From: Deinandra increscens subsp. villosa
Lineage: Eukaryota > Streptophyta > Magnoliopsida > Asterales > Asteraceae
Direction of reading: 5' to 3'
Assembly: GCA_039602395.1 (NCBI GenBank)
Contig: JBCNJP010000017.1
Coordinates: 94,898,713 to 94,962,712 of the forward strand
Length of the DNA stretch: 64,000 bases
How positions within the stretch are numbered: the first letter of the stretch is position 1; each line of letters begins with the position of its first letter. The notes under the pieces were generated by a model. The model was not told the DNA's origin, ran no database searches, and saw nothing but the letters and a program-made list of their open reading frames with translations. Below, in pieces: positions 33,681-44,409 of this stretch. Made by a program: the position numbers and the translations under genes.

Positions 33681-35100
33681 CAGGATGTAAAAGTTACAAG
33701 AAGCATAATCTGTCTCTAATAGAAGAAGTCACAAATTTAAATGAGTTGAAAGAGTACTCAGAAAGAGCAGATATAGCTTACTCAACCAAAAATGATGAAC
33801 TGAAACAAACTATAGGGCTTTTGAAACATAAAAAAAACTGATTTTATAACACAAATGGATGATGTTGTAGCACAACTGAAAATTTCACATAAGCAAAATG
33901 AGGAATATGTGCTAGATATTCAAACCCTAAAAGATCAACTAAGAGAAGCCATAAGAAATGCTGATAAGTTTCAGATTGCCAGTGAAAAAGCATAAAAGTT
34001 ATGGCATGAACACACACATGGGAAGGGAAGGGTATCATTCAGAACAGTGGAGAATCCTGATTCTTATACTAGTCTTTTAACTCCACCCAACAAGGAAACA
34101 AATGTTTCCCTGACAACTGACCCAAAGGAAATGGTCCTATAATTGAGGACCTGTCCCATGAAATTGATTGTGTGAAAAAGAATGATGACATACGGTTTGA
34201 AAATTACATTGGTTTTTCTGATGTCACAAAAACATCAACCAGCATTTCTGCTGAGGTTGAAAATTTGAAAACTTCAAAACCTGTTTTCAATCAAGTGTCA
34301 CCTAAACACCAAAACACTCACAATTCAGTGAGAGAATGTATAATTTGTGGTGAAATAGGACATGTTGCTATACAAAGCATCAAAAGGATAACAGAAAAGT
34401 GTCACCAAGAAGATCACAGGGTGATCAAAGGGAATTTGGTAAAACTCAGAAAGTTTAGGTTGGAAATGAGAAGAATAGCAGCTTCTCACAAGTTAAAAGA
34501 AATAATTTTCAAAAGAAACAAAATTCCACAGGAACTTCATTTCTTCCGGGAGAACATTCCTCCGGAAGAAGTATAGTTCCCCCGGAACATTTCAACAACA
34601 ACAGGTCTGCAAAACCTTCAAAACAAAGACCTGAATTTAAACCTACTGAGTTCTTAAATCAATTCCACCCCTCTTACCAAGGTGGTTCACGAGCTAAATC
34701 TGCTCCTCGTGAAAGAAAACAATTTTCTGCACAGTATGATGTGCACAATCATCCTGCACAAGTGAGTTCCTACGGAACTCAGTTCTCACATACTGAAATT
34801 CCCAATGTTGCATCTCAACCAAAATTTGAAAATGCAAAACAAAGAAGCAACAGAAAATACTGGGAAAAGAAGGCTTTTATTAAGAAACATGGTTTACCCA
34901 AATGGCAAAGTTACAACAGGAGTGTAAATGATAAAAGGGCTAACCTATCAGAACAGGATGAACTTATTTCTGAGAACCATGGTCCTAATTAGGTTGTTTT
35001 AAGAAAATACACTTATAATGATGCCATGGGAAGACCCAAGACCACAAAGGCTTGAGTCCCATACTCCAACTAACCATGTGATTTACCTGTGTAGGGGCTA
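33681..35100 (+). pseudogene. Gag C-terminal linker of the SIRE-type element
   Basis: Broken coiled-coil coding (KEYSERADIAYSTKNDELKQ, DVVAQLKISHKQNEEYVLDI) with stops near 33678, 33840 and 34140. A partial second knuckle (CIICGEIGHVA, near 34340) has lost its later Cys/His. The words TTCCGGGAGAA, TTCCTCCGGAA and GTTCCTACGGAAC recur here. It closes with YNDAMGRPKTTKA (near 35012-35055), the motif at which gag ends in elements A and B. Confidence 0.75.
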
Positions 35101-36955
35101 CCTAATAAATCTCAAGCAAATGTTTGGGTTGTAGATAGTGGTTGCTCCAGTCACATGACAGGTAATAAAAATCTTCTAGAAAATACAAAAAGATATGATA
35201 GGGGTCCCGTTGCCTTTGGAAGCAATGAAGGGTACATTACAACACTTGGTAATGTATCAAATGGAAGTTTTACTCTTGACAAAGTAAGTCTTGTCAGTTC
35301 TGAATTTCAATCTGTTGAGTGTATCACAAATTTGTGATAAGAACATCATTGTTCTGTTTAATGATGAAGAAGCTTTAGTACTTATGCCTGGTTTCAAAAT
35401 TCCTGCTGAAATGATTTTAATTAAACAAAAAGACAGGATGGCTTGTACTTACTTGATATTGCAAGTGCTAAATCGCATGATTGCAACACTTGTCTAATAT
35501 CAAGAGCCTCTATTGATGAGTCTGACCTTTGGCACAGGAGACTTGTACATGTTAATTACAAAACCATGAACAAACTTGTCAATTTAGGGCTGGTTAATGG
35601 TTTACCAAAGAAACATTTTAACTGTAATCTTACAACTTGAAAATCAGTCTGCAAAGTTAAAAGGTAAATAGCACAAGTGTAATGAGTTTGGGTAAGAAAT
35701 CTTATTGTTTTGTTATAAGGTAAATAGCACAAGTCTTCTCATAATTCCAAATCTGAAAACTCAATTTCTCAACCCTTAGAATTGTTGCATATGGATCTCT
35801 TTGGTCCTACAAGGGTAATGAGTTTGGGTAAGAAATCTTATTGTTTTGTTATAACTGATGATTTTTCAAGATACACATGGGTTTTCTTCCTAAGAACTAA
35901 GGATGAAACACCCAAAACTCTAAAAGCTTTAATCTTACAACTTGAAAATCAGTCTGCAAAGTTAAAACACTTAGGTGTGACAATCGTACTGAATTTAAAA
36001 ATCATGTTTTAAATTCTTTTTGTGAAGAAAAGGGGATATCTAGGCAGTTCAGTGCTGCTAGAACTCCTCAGCAAAATGGGGTTGCTGAGAGGAGAAATAG
36101 AACACTGATTGAGGTTGCTAGATCAATGTTGGCTGAGTCTATGCTCCCAGTAACTTTCTGGGCAGAAGCAGTGAACACTGCCTGCTATGTTCAGAACAAG
36201 GTGTTTGTGGCATGACACCATATGAACTTTGGAGAAAAAGAAAACCTGGCATACATTTTCTCAAAGTATTTGGCTATCCTGTTACAATATTAATTACCAA
36301 TGAGAACTTAGCTAAGTTTGCTGAAAAGGCAGATGATGGCTACATGGTTGGATACTCTAGTATTGCTAAGGCATACAGAGTGTACAATCTCATAACTAAA
36401 ATTATTGAGGAGTCAATAAATGAGTTTTTCAATGAAAAATCTACAAATAGGTTTAGTTATGAACCCTCATGGTTATTTGATATTGATTCGCTAACCAATG
36501 CTTTCAACTTTACTGTTGATAAGTCTTTTAGTGAGTATGTGCAGTCTCAGGGGGAGAACTCAAAGGCAAAGAAGAATGAATGCAACTATAGTCATTTCTA
36601 CTCCTCTGTCAGCACACAACCTTACAAACCACCTACCATGCCAACTACTGAAATTGAACAAGTTACTGATCCCACTCCAGTGAACTTGGTTGAAACTGAG
36701 TCAAGTAATTCACAATCACAAGGTGAAGGATATGTCTCAGATAAAAGTGATGATGGGAGTATGCAACATTCTCCAAATGATAACCAATTTGATGGTCATG
36801 ATGGTTCTCATGAGTCAAATTTCGCTGACTCATCTCATGAAGAGAACATCAACTCTGCTAACAACATGAGTGATCAACATGGTTCTGCTGCAACTACGTC
36901 AAATTTACCTCCTTCACAAAGATTACCAGGAACTGAGCTTAGTTCAGAGTCATGA
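35101..36955 (+). pseudogene. SIRE-type protease and integrase
   Basis: Protease: WVVDSGCSSHMTGN with catalytic Asp-Ser-Gly at 35134-35142. Pre-integrase zinc region: DLWHRRLVHVNYKTMNKLVN (about 35522). Integrase core: LLHMDLFGPTRVMSLGKKSY with DDFSRYTWVFFL, then in another frame FCEEKGISRQFSAARTPQQN and GVAERRNRT containing the catalytic Glu. A third frame has MTPYELWRKRKPGIHFLKVF. The domains are spread over several frames, with stops and small deletions (near 35335, 36010 and 36200). A patchwork duplication disrupts the sequence at 35628-35733. Integrase would join element DNA to the chromosome. After the core, an acidic Ser-rich linker leads to the RT. Confidence 0.85.
35628..35733 (+). 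repeat. Patchwork of short copied segments inside the integrase
   Basis: Segments copied from downstream are joined here out of order. 35628-35661 matches about 35934-35967 (CTTGAAAATCAGTCTGCAAA). 35679-35718 matches 35815-35854 (GTAATGAGTTTGGGTAAGAA). The linker GGTAAATAGCACAAG is present twice (35662-35676 and 35719-35733). The arrangement suggests repeated template jumping during reverse transcription or repair. Confidence 0.75.
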
Positions 36956-38620
36956 ATTCCCAAGTTTTCAGAATACAAATGTCAGCAAAACTCATCCAAT
37001 TGAGAATGTGATTGGTGATGTGACTGCTCCTGCTCTTACAAGAAGCAAATCAGCTGCTGATGCAAATATCTGCTTGTTTGCATGCTTCCTGTCCCAAGAA
37101 GAACTAAAGCAAATTGAGCAAGCATTGAAAGATAATAACTGGATTGAAGCTATGCAAGAGGAATTGTTCCAAATCAACAAACAGCAAGTTTGGGAACTGG
37201 TTGATCTTCCTGAGGATGCTCAACCATTTGGAACAAAATGGGTTTTTAGAAACAAGAAGGATGAAAGAGGAATTGTCATCAAGAACAAATAAAGGCTTGT
37301 TGTTTAAGGATATGCTCAAGAAGAAGGGATAGACTATAATGAGGTTTTTGCTCCTGTTGCAAGATTAGAGGCAATCAGAATCTTCCTTGCCTATGCAGCT
37401 TACAAGAACTTCACAGTTTATCAGATGGATGTCAAAGTGCTTTTCTCTATGGAAAACTGAAGGAAGAAGTTTATGTCTGTCAAGCACCAGGGTTTGAAGA
37501 CCCACACCATCCTAACAAGGTGTGCAAACTAATCAAAGCTCTCTATGGCCTCAAGCAAGCACCAAGAACATGGTATGAGACACTCTCAAACTACCTGCTT
37601 GGCCATGGTTACAGAAGAGGAGCTATTGATAAAACTCTCTTCATCAGAAAAGTTGGAAAAGACAAGTTACTTGTTCAGATATATTTGGATGATATCATCT
37701 TTGGGTCAACCAATCCTAAGTTGTGCAAGGAGTTTGAGACCCTGATGCAAGATCAATTTGAAATGAGTTCAATGGGTGAGCTTAATTTCTTTCTAGGTCT
37801 CCAAGTTAAGCAAACTGCAGAGGGCATCTTCTTGAACCAATCTAAATATATTCAAGATATGCTTAAGAGGTTCGATATGCTATCTTCCTATTCTGCAAAA
37901 ACTCCTATTTCAACATCACACAATCTGAATTCAGAGTCAGAAAGTGAACCTGTTAATCAGCACACTTACAGGGCAATGATTGGTTCATTAATGTACCTAA
38001 CAACAAGTAGGCCTGATATTATGTTTAGTGTATGCTTATGCTATAGATATCAGTCTGCTCCCAAAGAATCTCACATGAAGGCAGTGAAGAGAATATTCAA
38101 ATACCTCAAGGGACAACCAAAACTGGGGTTGTGGTATGCAAAGAATAATGATTTTTCTCTTGTTGCCTACACTAGCAGTGACTATGGTGGCTGCTATATG
38201 GATAAGACATCAGGAGGATGTCAATTTCTAGGAAATAGGCTTGTATCATGGCAGTGCAAGAAACAAACCTGTGTTTCTACATCAACTGCTGAAGCTGAGT
38301 ACATTGCCGCTTCAAGCTGCTGTGGTCAAGTGCTATGGATTCAAAATCAAATGCTGGATTATGGAATCACATTTCTGGAAACTCCTATTTATGCAGACAA
38401 CACCAGTGCCATTTCCATCACCAACAATCCTGTGAAGCACTCAAAGACAAAACACATTGAGATAAGGTACCATTTTATTAGAGACGATGTAGAAAAGAAA
38501 TTAATTAAGTTACACAAAGTTCATACTGATCGTCAATTAGCTGACCTTTTCACAAAGGCATTTGATGAGGCAAGATTCTTCTTTCTCATCACAACTATTG
38601 GGATGAAGAACTTTGGTTAA
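36956..38620 (+). pseudogene. SIRE-type reverse transcriptase and RNase H
   Basis: RT start: SKSAADANICLFACFLSQEE, then NNWIEAMQEELFQI and GTKWVFRNKKDERG. TAA stops at 37290-37292 and 37305-37307 and one lost base near 37436 (after QMDVK) break the N-terminal RT. From 37520 the frame stays open for 366 codons: LIKALYGLKQAPRTWYETL, catalytic YLDDIIFGS (Leu in the usual YVDD position), ELNFFLGLQVKQT, TYRAMIGSLMYLTTSRPDIM. RNase H follows with TSSDYGGCYMD, STAEAEYIAASSC and YADNTSAISI, ending with ADLFTKAFDEARF. RT and RNase H convert element RNA into DNA. The later half is unusually well kept. Confidence 0.9.
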
Positions 38621-39418
38621 CTTTTGCTGTCAATTGTTGTTTTCAGTACATACTTTTATATTTCCTCAAGTGCTTGTGTGTCTTTTGATCCACTTCTTCT
38701 AAAAACCAAGAAAATTCTTTGAAAATTTCACAGTGATTTGTTCATAACTAAAACTGCACAAAATTTACTAAATTTGTCAAGTTATGAGATTTTCTAAGTG
38801 TTTTGAGCATTCCTAAGTAAGTTCCGAGGGAACTTCATTCTTCCGAGGGAACAAGTTTGTTCCGAAGGAAAAGTTCCGAGGGAACTTACTCCTGAAGCAA
38901 TTTCCTTCACAAGAGATGTTCCGAGGGAACTCTCTAAGGTTTCTAATTTGTTTCAAGTGTTTTCTAAGTATTTCAGGAATTCCAGTGTAATTTAAAACTC
39001 CAAGGGAACTTACTACGGAAGTTTTTCAGAAGAATTGAGGAGAAAAACTATAAGGGAAGAAGTTCCGAGGGAACTTTACTCTTCCGAAGGAACAACATTG
39101 TTCCGAAGGAAAAGTTCCGAGGGAACTTTAATGAGAACTTAATCATTTTGGATTAAGTGGGACCCTTTACAGTTATTTCACTATTGCACCGTACAAACGC
39201 ACAATGCGTTAACAGTGACGGTTAACTGCTAGCCCCACTAACTCCATCTTTCACATTACTGTTAATCCCCTCTTTCCTCACCCTTTAACTATCACTTCCA
39301 AAGAAAACCCTTCACTTACGAAACCTAAATTCCCAAATACCCAGAAATCGCTCCCGCTTTCTTCTCAATTTCATCAAAATTCCTCTCTTTCACCAAAGAA
39401 ATCACTCAATACAGAGCA
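38621..39418 (+). repeat. Spacer with palindromic GTTCCGAGGGAAC words
   Basis: Noncoding spacer between pol and the extra reading frame. From 38820 to 39132 there are about ten words of the form TTCC-(GAG or GAA)-GGAAC, several exactly AGTTCCGAGGGAACTT. Each is a small palindrome (GTTCC/GGAAC). The cluster near 38820-38886 is partly duplicated at 39060-39130. Related words occur in the LTRs, in the gag linker and inside the extra reading frame. The remaining part (39133-39418) is a CT-rich leader to the ATG at 39419. Confidence 0.8.
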
Positions 39419-40702
39419 ATGGCAGCATCCGCGTTTCACAACGAGCACAATCAAAGAGCTTACTTGGAGAAATCACAGAAGTCGGCTCCGTTTGACGGGA
39501 TGATTGACTTTCTTACAGCGTCGGAACTGCACTTCACCTTAACTGTAAGCCCTGCTATTTATGATGAAACAATCACACAGTTCTGGGCTAACGCGGTAGT
39601 GGGTGCCCGTGATGAATACGGAGAGCAAGTTATGCAAGTTGAAAGCAAAGTACACGGAAGATATGTGTACATCATTGAAGCCATGATCAGAAGTCATCTA
39701 AAGTTACATGATGAGGACAGTATCTCCACAGTCACGAAGGAAGAGTACCAATTCACCCTGATAGGCATAGGCTATGGTGGAAATCCTAGGAGCAAGACGG
39801 TGAAGAAATGCCATATTCCACCAGTTTGGAGATTTCTAGCCTACACTCTGCTAGTATGTCTAACCCCTAGGCGATCACATGAAGAACTTGGTGAAGTCTA
39901 AGCAACTGCTCTTCATGCTGTGATCAGGGAGAGTGTTTTTAATTTTTCAATGATGATTTATGATGGGCTAAGGGAGAATTGTATAAAACTTTTTAACATG
40001 TATCCAAGGTTTTTACAACACATTCTGGATACACAATTCCCTGAGGTCCCAAAAGCTGGCACTATTTTTAATCAAAAACATTTAACTGAGAAAATCTTTT
40101 CATACTTGCTTTCTAAAACTGCAATTGCCAACTGTCTTGGTGTGGAAAATGACCATCCAGTACCGGAACCAAAAATTGTTCCTGTACAACATGTGCAAGA
40201 ACAAGCAGTTGAGGCTCAAGAACCAACTGAGCATGTTTCTCCAGGTGACAACACTGAACCTGCACCATCAGCTGTTGAACCCACACCTTAAATTGACCTT
40301 CTTTATAAAAGCAAAGTTCAAACCAAATAATATAAAAGAAAGAAGGTCAAACACCCACAAACTTCCTCCAAAACATCCTCACATACTCAAGTAAAAGTTG
40401 TTGGCAGGGAAACAGGGTCTACTCCACCTGTGTCTCCCAAACCCACCCAACCTGAGAACCTTGAGCATGACCCACTGTCTACTCAACATCAAAGCCAAGG
40501 GTTTAGCCATATTGCTAATGATCTCTCACTTGAGACCTCATCCTCTATTAGATTGGATGTACAACCCTCATCCCCTTTGTTTACCTCCATAGACCTAAAC
40601 ATGAATATACCTATGAATGAAGTAGAAACTGATCTAAATCCAAATGATAATCTCTTCTAATCAACCTCACCTCATGGAGATGTTTGGATGGATATTGATC
40701 AT
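39419..40702 (+). pseudogene. SIRE-type post-pol reading frame, part 1
   Basis: Opens at ATG 39419: MAASAFHNEHNQRAYLEKSQ, then FDGMIDFLTASELHFTLTVS, PAIYDETITQFWANAVV and PPVWRFLAYTLLVCLTPRRS. After TAA at 39899-39901 the same frame continues with FNFSMMIYDGLRENCIKLFN and MYPRFLQHILDTQFPEVPKA, then becomes Pro/Glu-rich. Similar proteins after pol are familiar from SIRE-like elements of composite plants and are loosely called env-like. I see no signal peptide or clear membrane span, so an envelope role is not supported by this sequence. The function is unknown. Element B interrupts it at 40703. Confidence 0.7.
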
Positions 40703-41131
40703 TGAAGGTCCAGAAAATCTCTCAAAACACGATATTGATATCACAAACGAGTGCGGAATCCTCGTTTATGATTGATTCAAGATAGAGAAGAGAAGAAACA
40801 GGAAGAATACGATGATTAAACAATAAACACTTGAAATTGCACACAAGATGAACTTGTCGGGTACAACTCGTAAACGTAAACTGGTCTTTCTCTAGTTTAC
40901 GATCGTAATCTCCTTGAGGCTCCTCTCAAAATCGTAAACTGGCAACCTACAATGGTAAACACATGGGGTTTATATAGGATCCCTAATGGACCTTAAACCC
41001 TAATAGTAAACCCAATGGTAAACCCCAAGCTCAATAGTAAACCCAACCAAACTAGTCTACTAATCTAAATGAACCCTCTAAGCCCAGCCCAACTAATTTA
41101 ATATTACAAGCCTCATAATCTAGCCTCTACA
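40703..41131 (-). repeat. 3' LTR of element B
   Basis: 429 bp, with a purine tract on the sense strand (AGGGGAAGAT, adjoining at 41132-41141). Contains CCTATATAAACCC on the sense strand (near 40970), a TATA box. CGTAAAC words occur here as in the leader. Confidence 0.9.
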
Positions 41132-41141
41132 ATCTTCCCCT

Positions 41142-42271
41142 AGGCTTGTGATATTAAATGTCTTCAATCTTTGAAGTTCTTCTTCTTGAGTGGCTGGCAT
41201 AGATGCTGATGAAGATTCTTTCCGCAGAAATCTTCAATGGGTTTCTTGACGGGCACTTGGGACTACCTCTTGATCAGCATCAGCTTGAACTTCCTGAAAT
41301 GAACAAGTTAATGAGATGGAGGACTCTCATTGACTTGCTTCTCATGAAGGAATTGGTTCTTGCTGAATCTTCAGTAACTGTCTTGAATCTTCATAAATTA
41401 GAGGGTTGAAATTTTGAAAACCCCTAACTTTGAAGAATTTGATTGTTGAACTTGGATCTTCATGATCTCTGACTGCTCTCTGCATCACTTTCTTCAACGA
41501 AACTTGAAGTCTTCTGCTTCCCCTAAGCTTGTGAACATCTTCTTTGAAAATCTTTTAGAAGCGTGTAAAGAAACCAACAACTTCCCCTGAACAGTTGCTT
41601 TTCCAGATGGAAGTCTTGTCCGGCTGGTTCTTTAACTTTGAGCAGCAGCAGCATCATCTTTCTATCATCAACCTGTCTGACACACATTTGAAAAAATATA
41701 CTCCACCAGACATTTGATGACTGGTCTTTGGGTTAGAAGGTAATTATCATCTGTTCAGTTGATTCAAATTAACATAATTTTAACCAAAAACCCTAATATA
41801 GATTACGGGTTTTCTATAAAACTTACCCTGAACCCAAGACCTCTAAAGACTTCCCCTTAGCTGATTACTTCCCCTCAGCTAAGGACTTCCCCTGAGATAA
41901 TACATATTATCTTCGAGTTCCCTTCAGATACTATGTATTATGGAAGTATTTTCGGATAATACTTATTATCCTCCCTCCTTCCCCTAAAAATTTGTCAAGA
42001 TCTGACGGAGGAAGTCTTTTCCATTAGATAATAAGTATCATCCTCGAGTTCCCTTCGGATAATACTTATTATCCCATACTCCTTCCCCTAAAAATTTGGC
42101 AAGATCTGTCAGGGGCATATTGTCATGCATTAAAACCCATGAAAAACACATTTTGACTTCTCAAATCGACCTGGCCAAGACGAAAACACACCAAAAAGAA
42201 CTTAACGACTCACACACGAAAGATATAAACTAAACAAATACTTACCAAACCAAACATGAGAAAGTTTACAA
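41142..42271 (-). other. 3' terminal noncoding region of element B
   Basis: No supportable gene. Includes tandem-like copies (about 41890-41950, 41951-42015, 42056-42120) containing the palindrome GGATAATACTTATTATCC and the segment CCTTCCCCTAAAAATTTG. One piece (41985-42079) is present in perfect inverted form at 44315-44409. Confidence 0.65.
41985..42079. repeat. 95-nt perfect inverted repeat, arm 1
   Basis: Base-for-base reverse complement of 44315-44409. This arm lies in what is the 3' noncoding region of element B, where related tandem copies surround it, so it is the likely donor. Confidence 0.9.
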
Positions 42272-42310
42272 GGGATCAAACCGTATGAATCTGACTGAGG
42301 AACCCTTTTC
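42272..42310 (-). other. 39-nt block identical to element A
   Basis: On the minus strand it matches 30105-30143 without a difference. It lies 3' of the hairpin in the sense direction, the same order as in element A. Confidence 0.65.
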
Positions 42311-42557
42311 AGCTTTAGTTACTTAGCTAGTCCAGGTGATTGCCGGTATGTTTGTCCGCTTTAAACTCAAACCCGTTTAATCCCAACCGAATGCGTCATG
42401 CTTAATATAGTACATTATTACCGTCATGTTTAATTGTCCACACACCCAAGCGTACACAGCAAAACCTACCCAACCTCAGAGTTTATTGAGGATTCACAAA
42501 CCCCCAACTTGAGGAACCATGCAACACCGTTATGACTACCACTTATTTCATTAATCG

Positions 42558-42606
42558 TCAGTCGGTGATCAGGTCGGCCGCTAAGCACGCAAAGAAGACC
42601 AACTGA
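42558..42606 (-). other. Hairpin with GCGTG...GACCTG apical motif (element B)
   Basis: Sense strand: TCAGTTGGT pairs with ACCGACTGA (9 bp, one G-U), enclosing CTTCTTTGCGTGCTTAGCGG and CCGACCTGATC. The apical sequence resembles that of the hairpins in O (TCTGCGTG...CCGACCTGAT) and A (TTTGCGTG...GACCTGG). I found only one clear copy in B. Confidence 0.6.
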
Positions 42607-42612
42607 GTGATT

Positions 42613-42705
42613 ATTTTTCATTTTCTTTTCTTTTTCATTTTTTTATTTCTTTTTCATTTCTTTTTCATTTCTTTTTCTTTTCTTTTTCTTTTCTTTTTAT
42701 TATGT
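42613..42705. repeat. Pyrimidine-rich simple repeat
   Basis: TTTTTCATTTC/TTTTC units on the plus strand, purine-rich on the element's sense strand, directly next to the hairpin. Low complexity. Confidence 0.85.
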
Positions 42706-43389
42706 GGTGTAGTCATGACAGCAGAGACATGGCGTGTGAGAGAGTGAATACTAGGTAATTACCACTCTCAACCCATTTTTGTCGGGACTCAGTCTTTTAA
42801 ACCATGCAACCTGGGATGGGAAACTAAACATATGCATCTTTTAAGTTCACTGCACTTTCATTGGAGGTCATAAGTTTAGGTCGAGCCTACCGAGCATATC
42901 ACCGTGGAGCTTGCCTTTCACTTCCGCCTTACGCGTGTCAGCCATCTCCAACCCAGACATTCATTTTACTTCCCCTAAACTTCTCAAAAACAAGACACAA
43001 ACAATTAAAAATTGAAAAGCACACTATTTTTGAGGGGTCAACTTTTTCTTCATCTTTACATTTCTTCCCCTTGCTTTTTGATTTTTAATGTCACAATCTT
43101 GTGAACATCATTTTTCAGTTTTTTTTTTTCTAAATAAAAAATAAAACACACAAACACACTTAAAAGAACAAAGCACAAAATTTTGCAGACATCTGGTCAA
43201 GCTGACTTTCAAAGTATTGATTTGAAAATTTTGAGAAAAGTTGGGTTTCATGACATGCACACTTCATTGCATTTGAAGTCAAACACATAATCAATCAACA
43301 GATTAATTGAAACTTTAATGAAATAGGTTTGACTCAAAAGACCCTTTGTTGCCTCATCATTCAAACAACTAAATTAAGAACAGTACCTT

Positions 43390-43569
43390 TTATGCTGATT
43401 TTGACCTTTTACCTCTCAATGAGACATACCTTCCATTTATAGATTACTTGACATGACATGAAGATACATCTCCTAAACTATGCCTGGAACAATCACTTAT
43501 CAACAAACAAATTAATAATAAAAATGTTAATGATAATCCTCCTTAATCGTTCCTGCATAGTGTGAGAGA
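43390..43569 (-). pseudogene. Decayed protease remnant of element B
   Basis: Sense strand after the gag stop: the stretch reads SDCSRHSLGDVSSCHVK before a stop. The DSG of the protease site is lost as in element A, and the next conserved stretch (LRGKRSKSA against VRGKSSKIS in A) also aligns. Confidence 0.7.
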
Positions 43570-44313
43570 TTAGTTAGCCATTGGTACCCAGGCCATTGTT
43601 TTTCTGGGTACTCCTGAGGAATCAATAAAGGATACTTCTTGTAAGAACATCCCCTTTGAAAAATCAGGAAGTTGGGATGGAACTGCCTTGATTTTTGGTT
43701 TCCAAGTTCCAAGTGATTTAACATTTGTTTTAGTCACCTTTGGAGTTGTGACCTTAGGTATTTCAACCTTCTTCGTTTTAGATTCAATTTTCAAAACAGT
43801 TTTTGTTTTAGTCACCTTTTGATTTGTGACTTTAGGTATTTCAACCTTCTTCGTTTTAGATTCATTTTTGAAAACAGTTTTAGTTACCTTCGGAGGGGTA
43901 ACCTTGGGTTTTTCAGAATTTGTTTGCTTTGAAAATGGTTTCTTCACCTGTTTTTGGAAATTTTGGTAACTTGGAAAGCTGTTCTTTTGATTTAAAGATT
44001 TTCTTTCAGCTTTGGCAGCGCCCCAATGTTGATCAGAGGGTTTAACCTTAGGAGTAACAGTCTTCCTTGCCTTCCTTTGAGTTTTCGGATAATAGGGTTC
44101 ATAGGGGCGATACAGACAGTTTCTAGCAATATGACCAGCAATGCCACAATTAAAGCAAGTCCGCTTCTTTAGATAGAAGTCAAACGTGTACCCATTTGTT
44201 TTTGGTGGCTGATATGGAGCTGGTTTGCCTTGTGATTGCATCCTTGCCTTGTCTGCAGCTCTAGATTTGACTTTCTGCTGGTTCCTTGAAGCTTGAGTAG
44301 AACCTGTCCTCAT
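43570..44313 (-). pseudogene. Gag C-terminal half of element B
   Basis: Open for 247 codons: MRTGSTQASRNQQKVKSRAA, then the zinc knuckle CFNCGIAGHIARNC followed by YRPYEPYYPKT, the same order as in A (CHMCGNPGHVARNC, YRTYEPYYPKT). Lys/Val/Pro repeats (KVEIPKVT, KVTKTK) follow and it ends FIDSSGVPRKTMAWVPMAN. It starts one base from an inverted copy of the 3' noncoding region (44315-44409), so the nominal ATG is an accident of the rearrangement. The original start is probably at 44511-44513 (MSSVVEEKNIFEDEDAEICP), which now runs into the inverted segment and stops. Coiled-coil sequence like that in A is missing. The protein would bind RNA through its knuckle. Confidence 0.82.
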
Positions 44314-44314
44314 C

Positions 44315-44409
44315 GTATGGGATAATAAGTATTATCCGAAGGGAACTCGAGGATGATACTTATTATCTAATGGAAAAGACTTCCTCCGTCAGATCTTGAC
44401 AAATTTTTA
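44315..44409. repeat. 95-nt perfect inverted repeat, arm 2 (in gag)
   Basis: Reverse complement of 41985-42079, located precisely where the gag N-terminal region has been lost. It introduces a stop into the gag frame that begins at 44513. Confidence 0.9.

Noticed and set aside
38820..39132. Heat-shock elements
   Set aside because: TTCC and GGAA halves are separated by the wrong spacing for nTTCnnGAAn units; the words also occur in coding parts.
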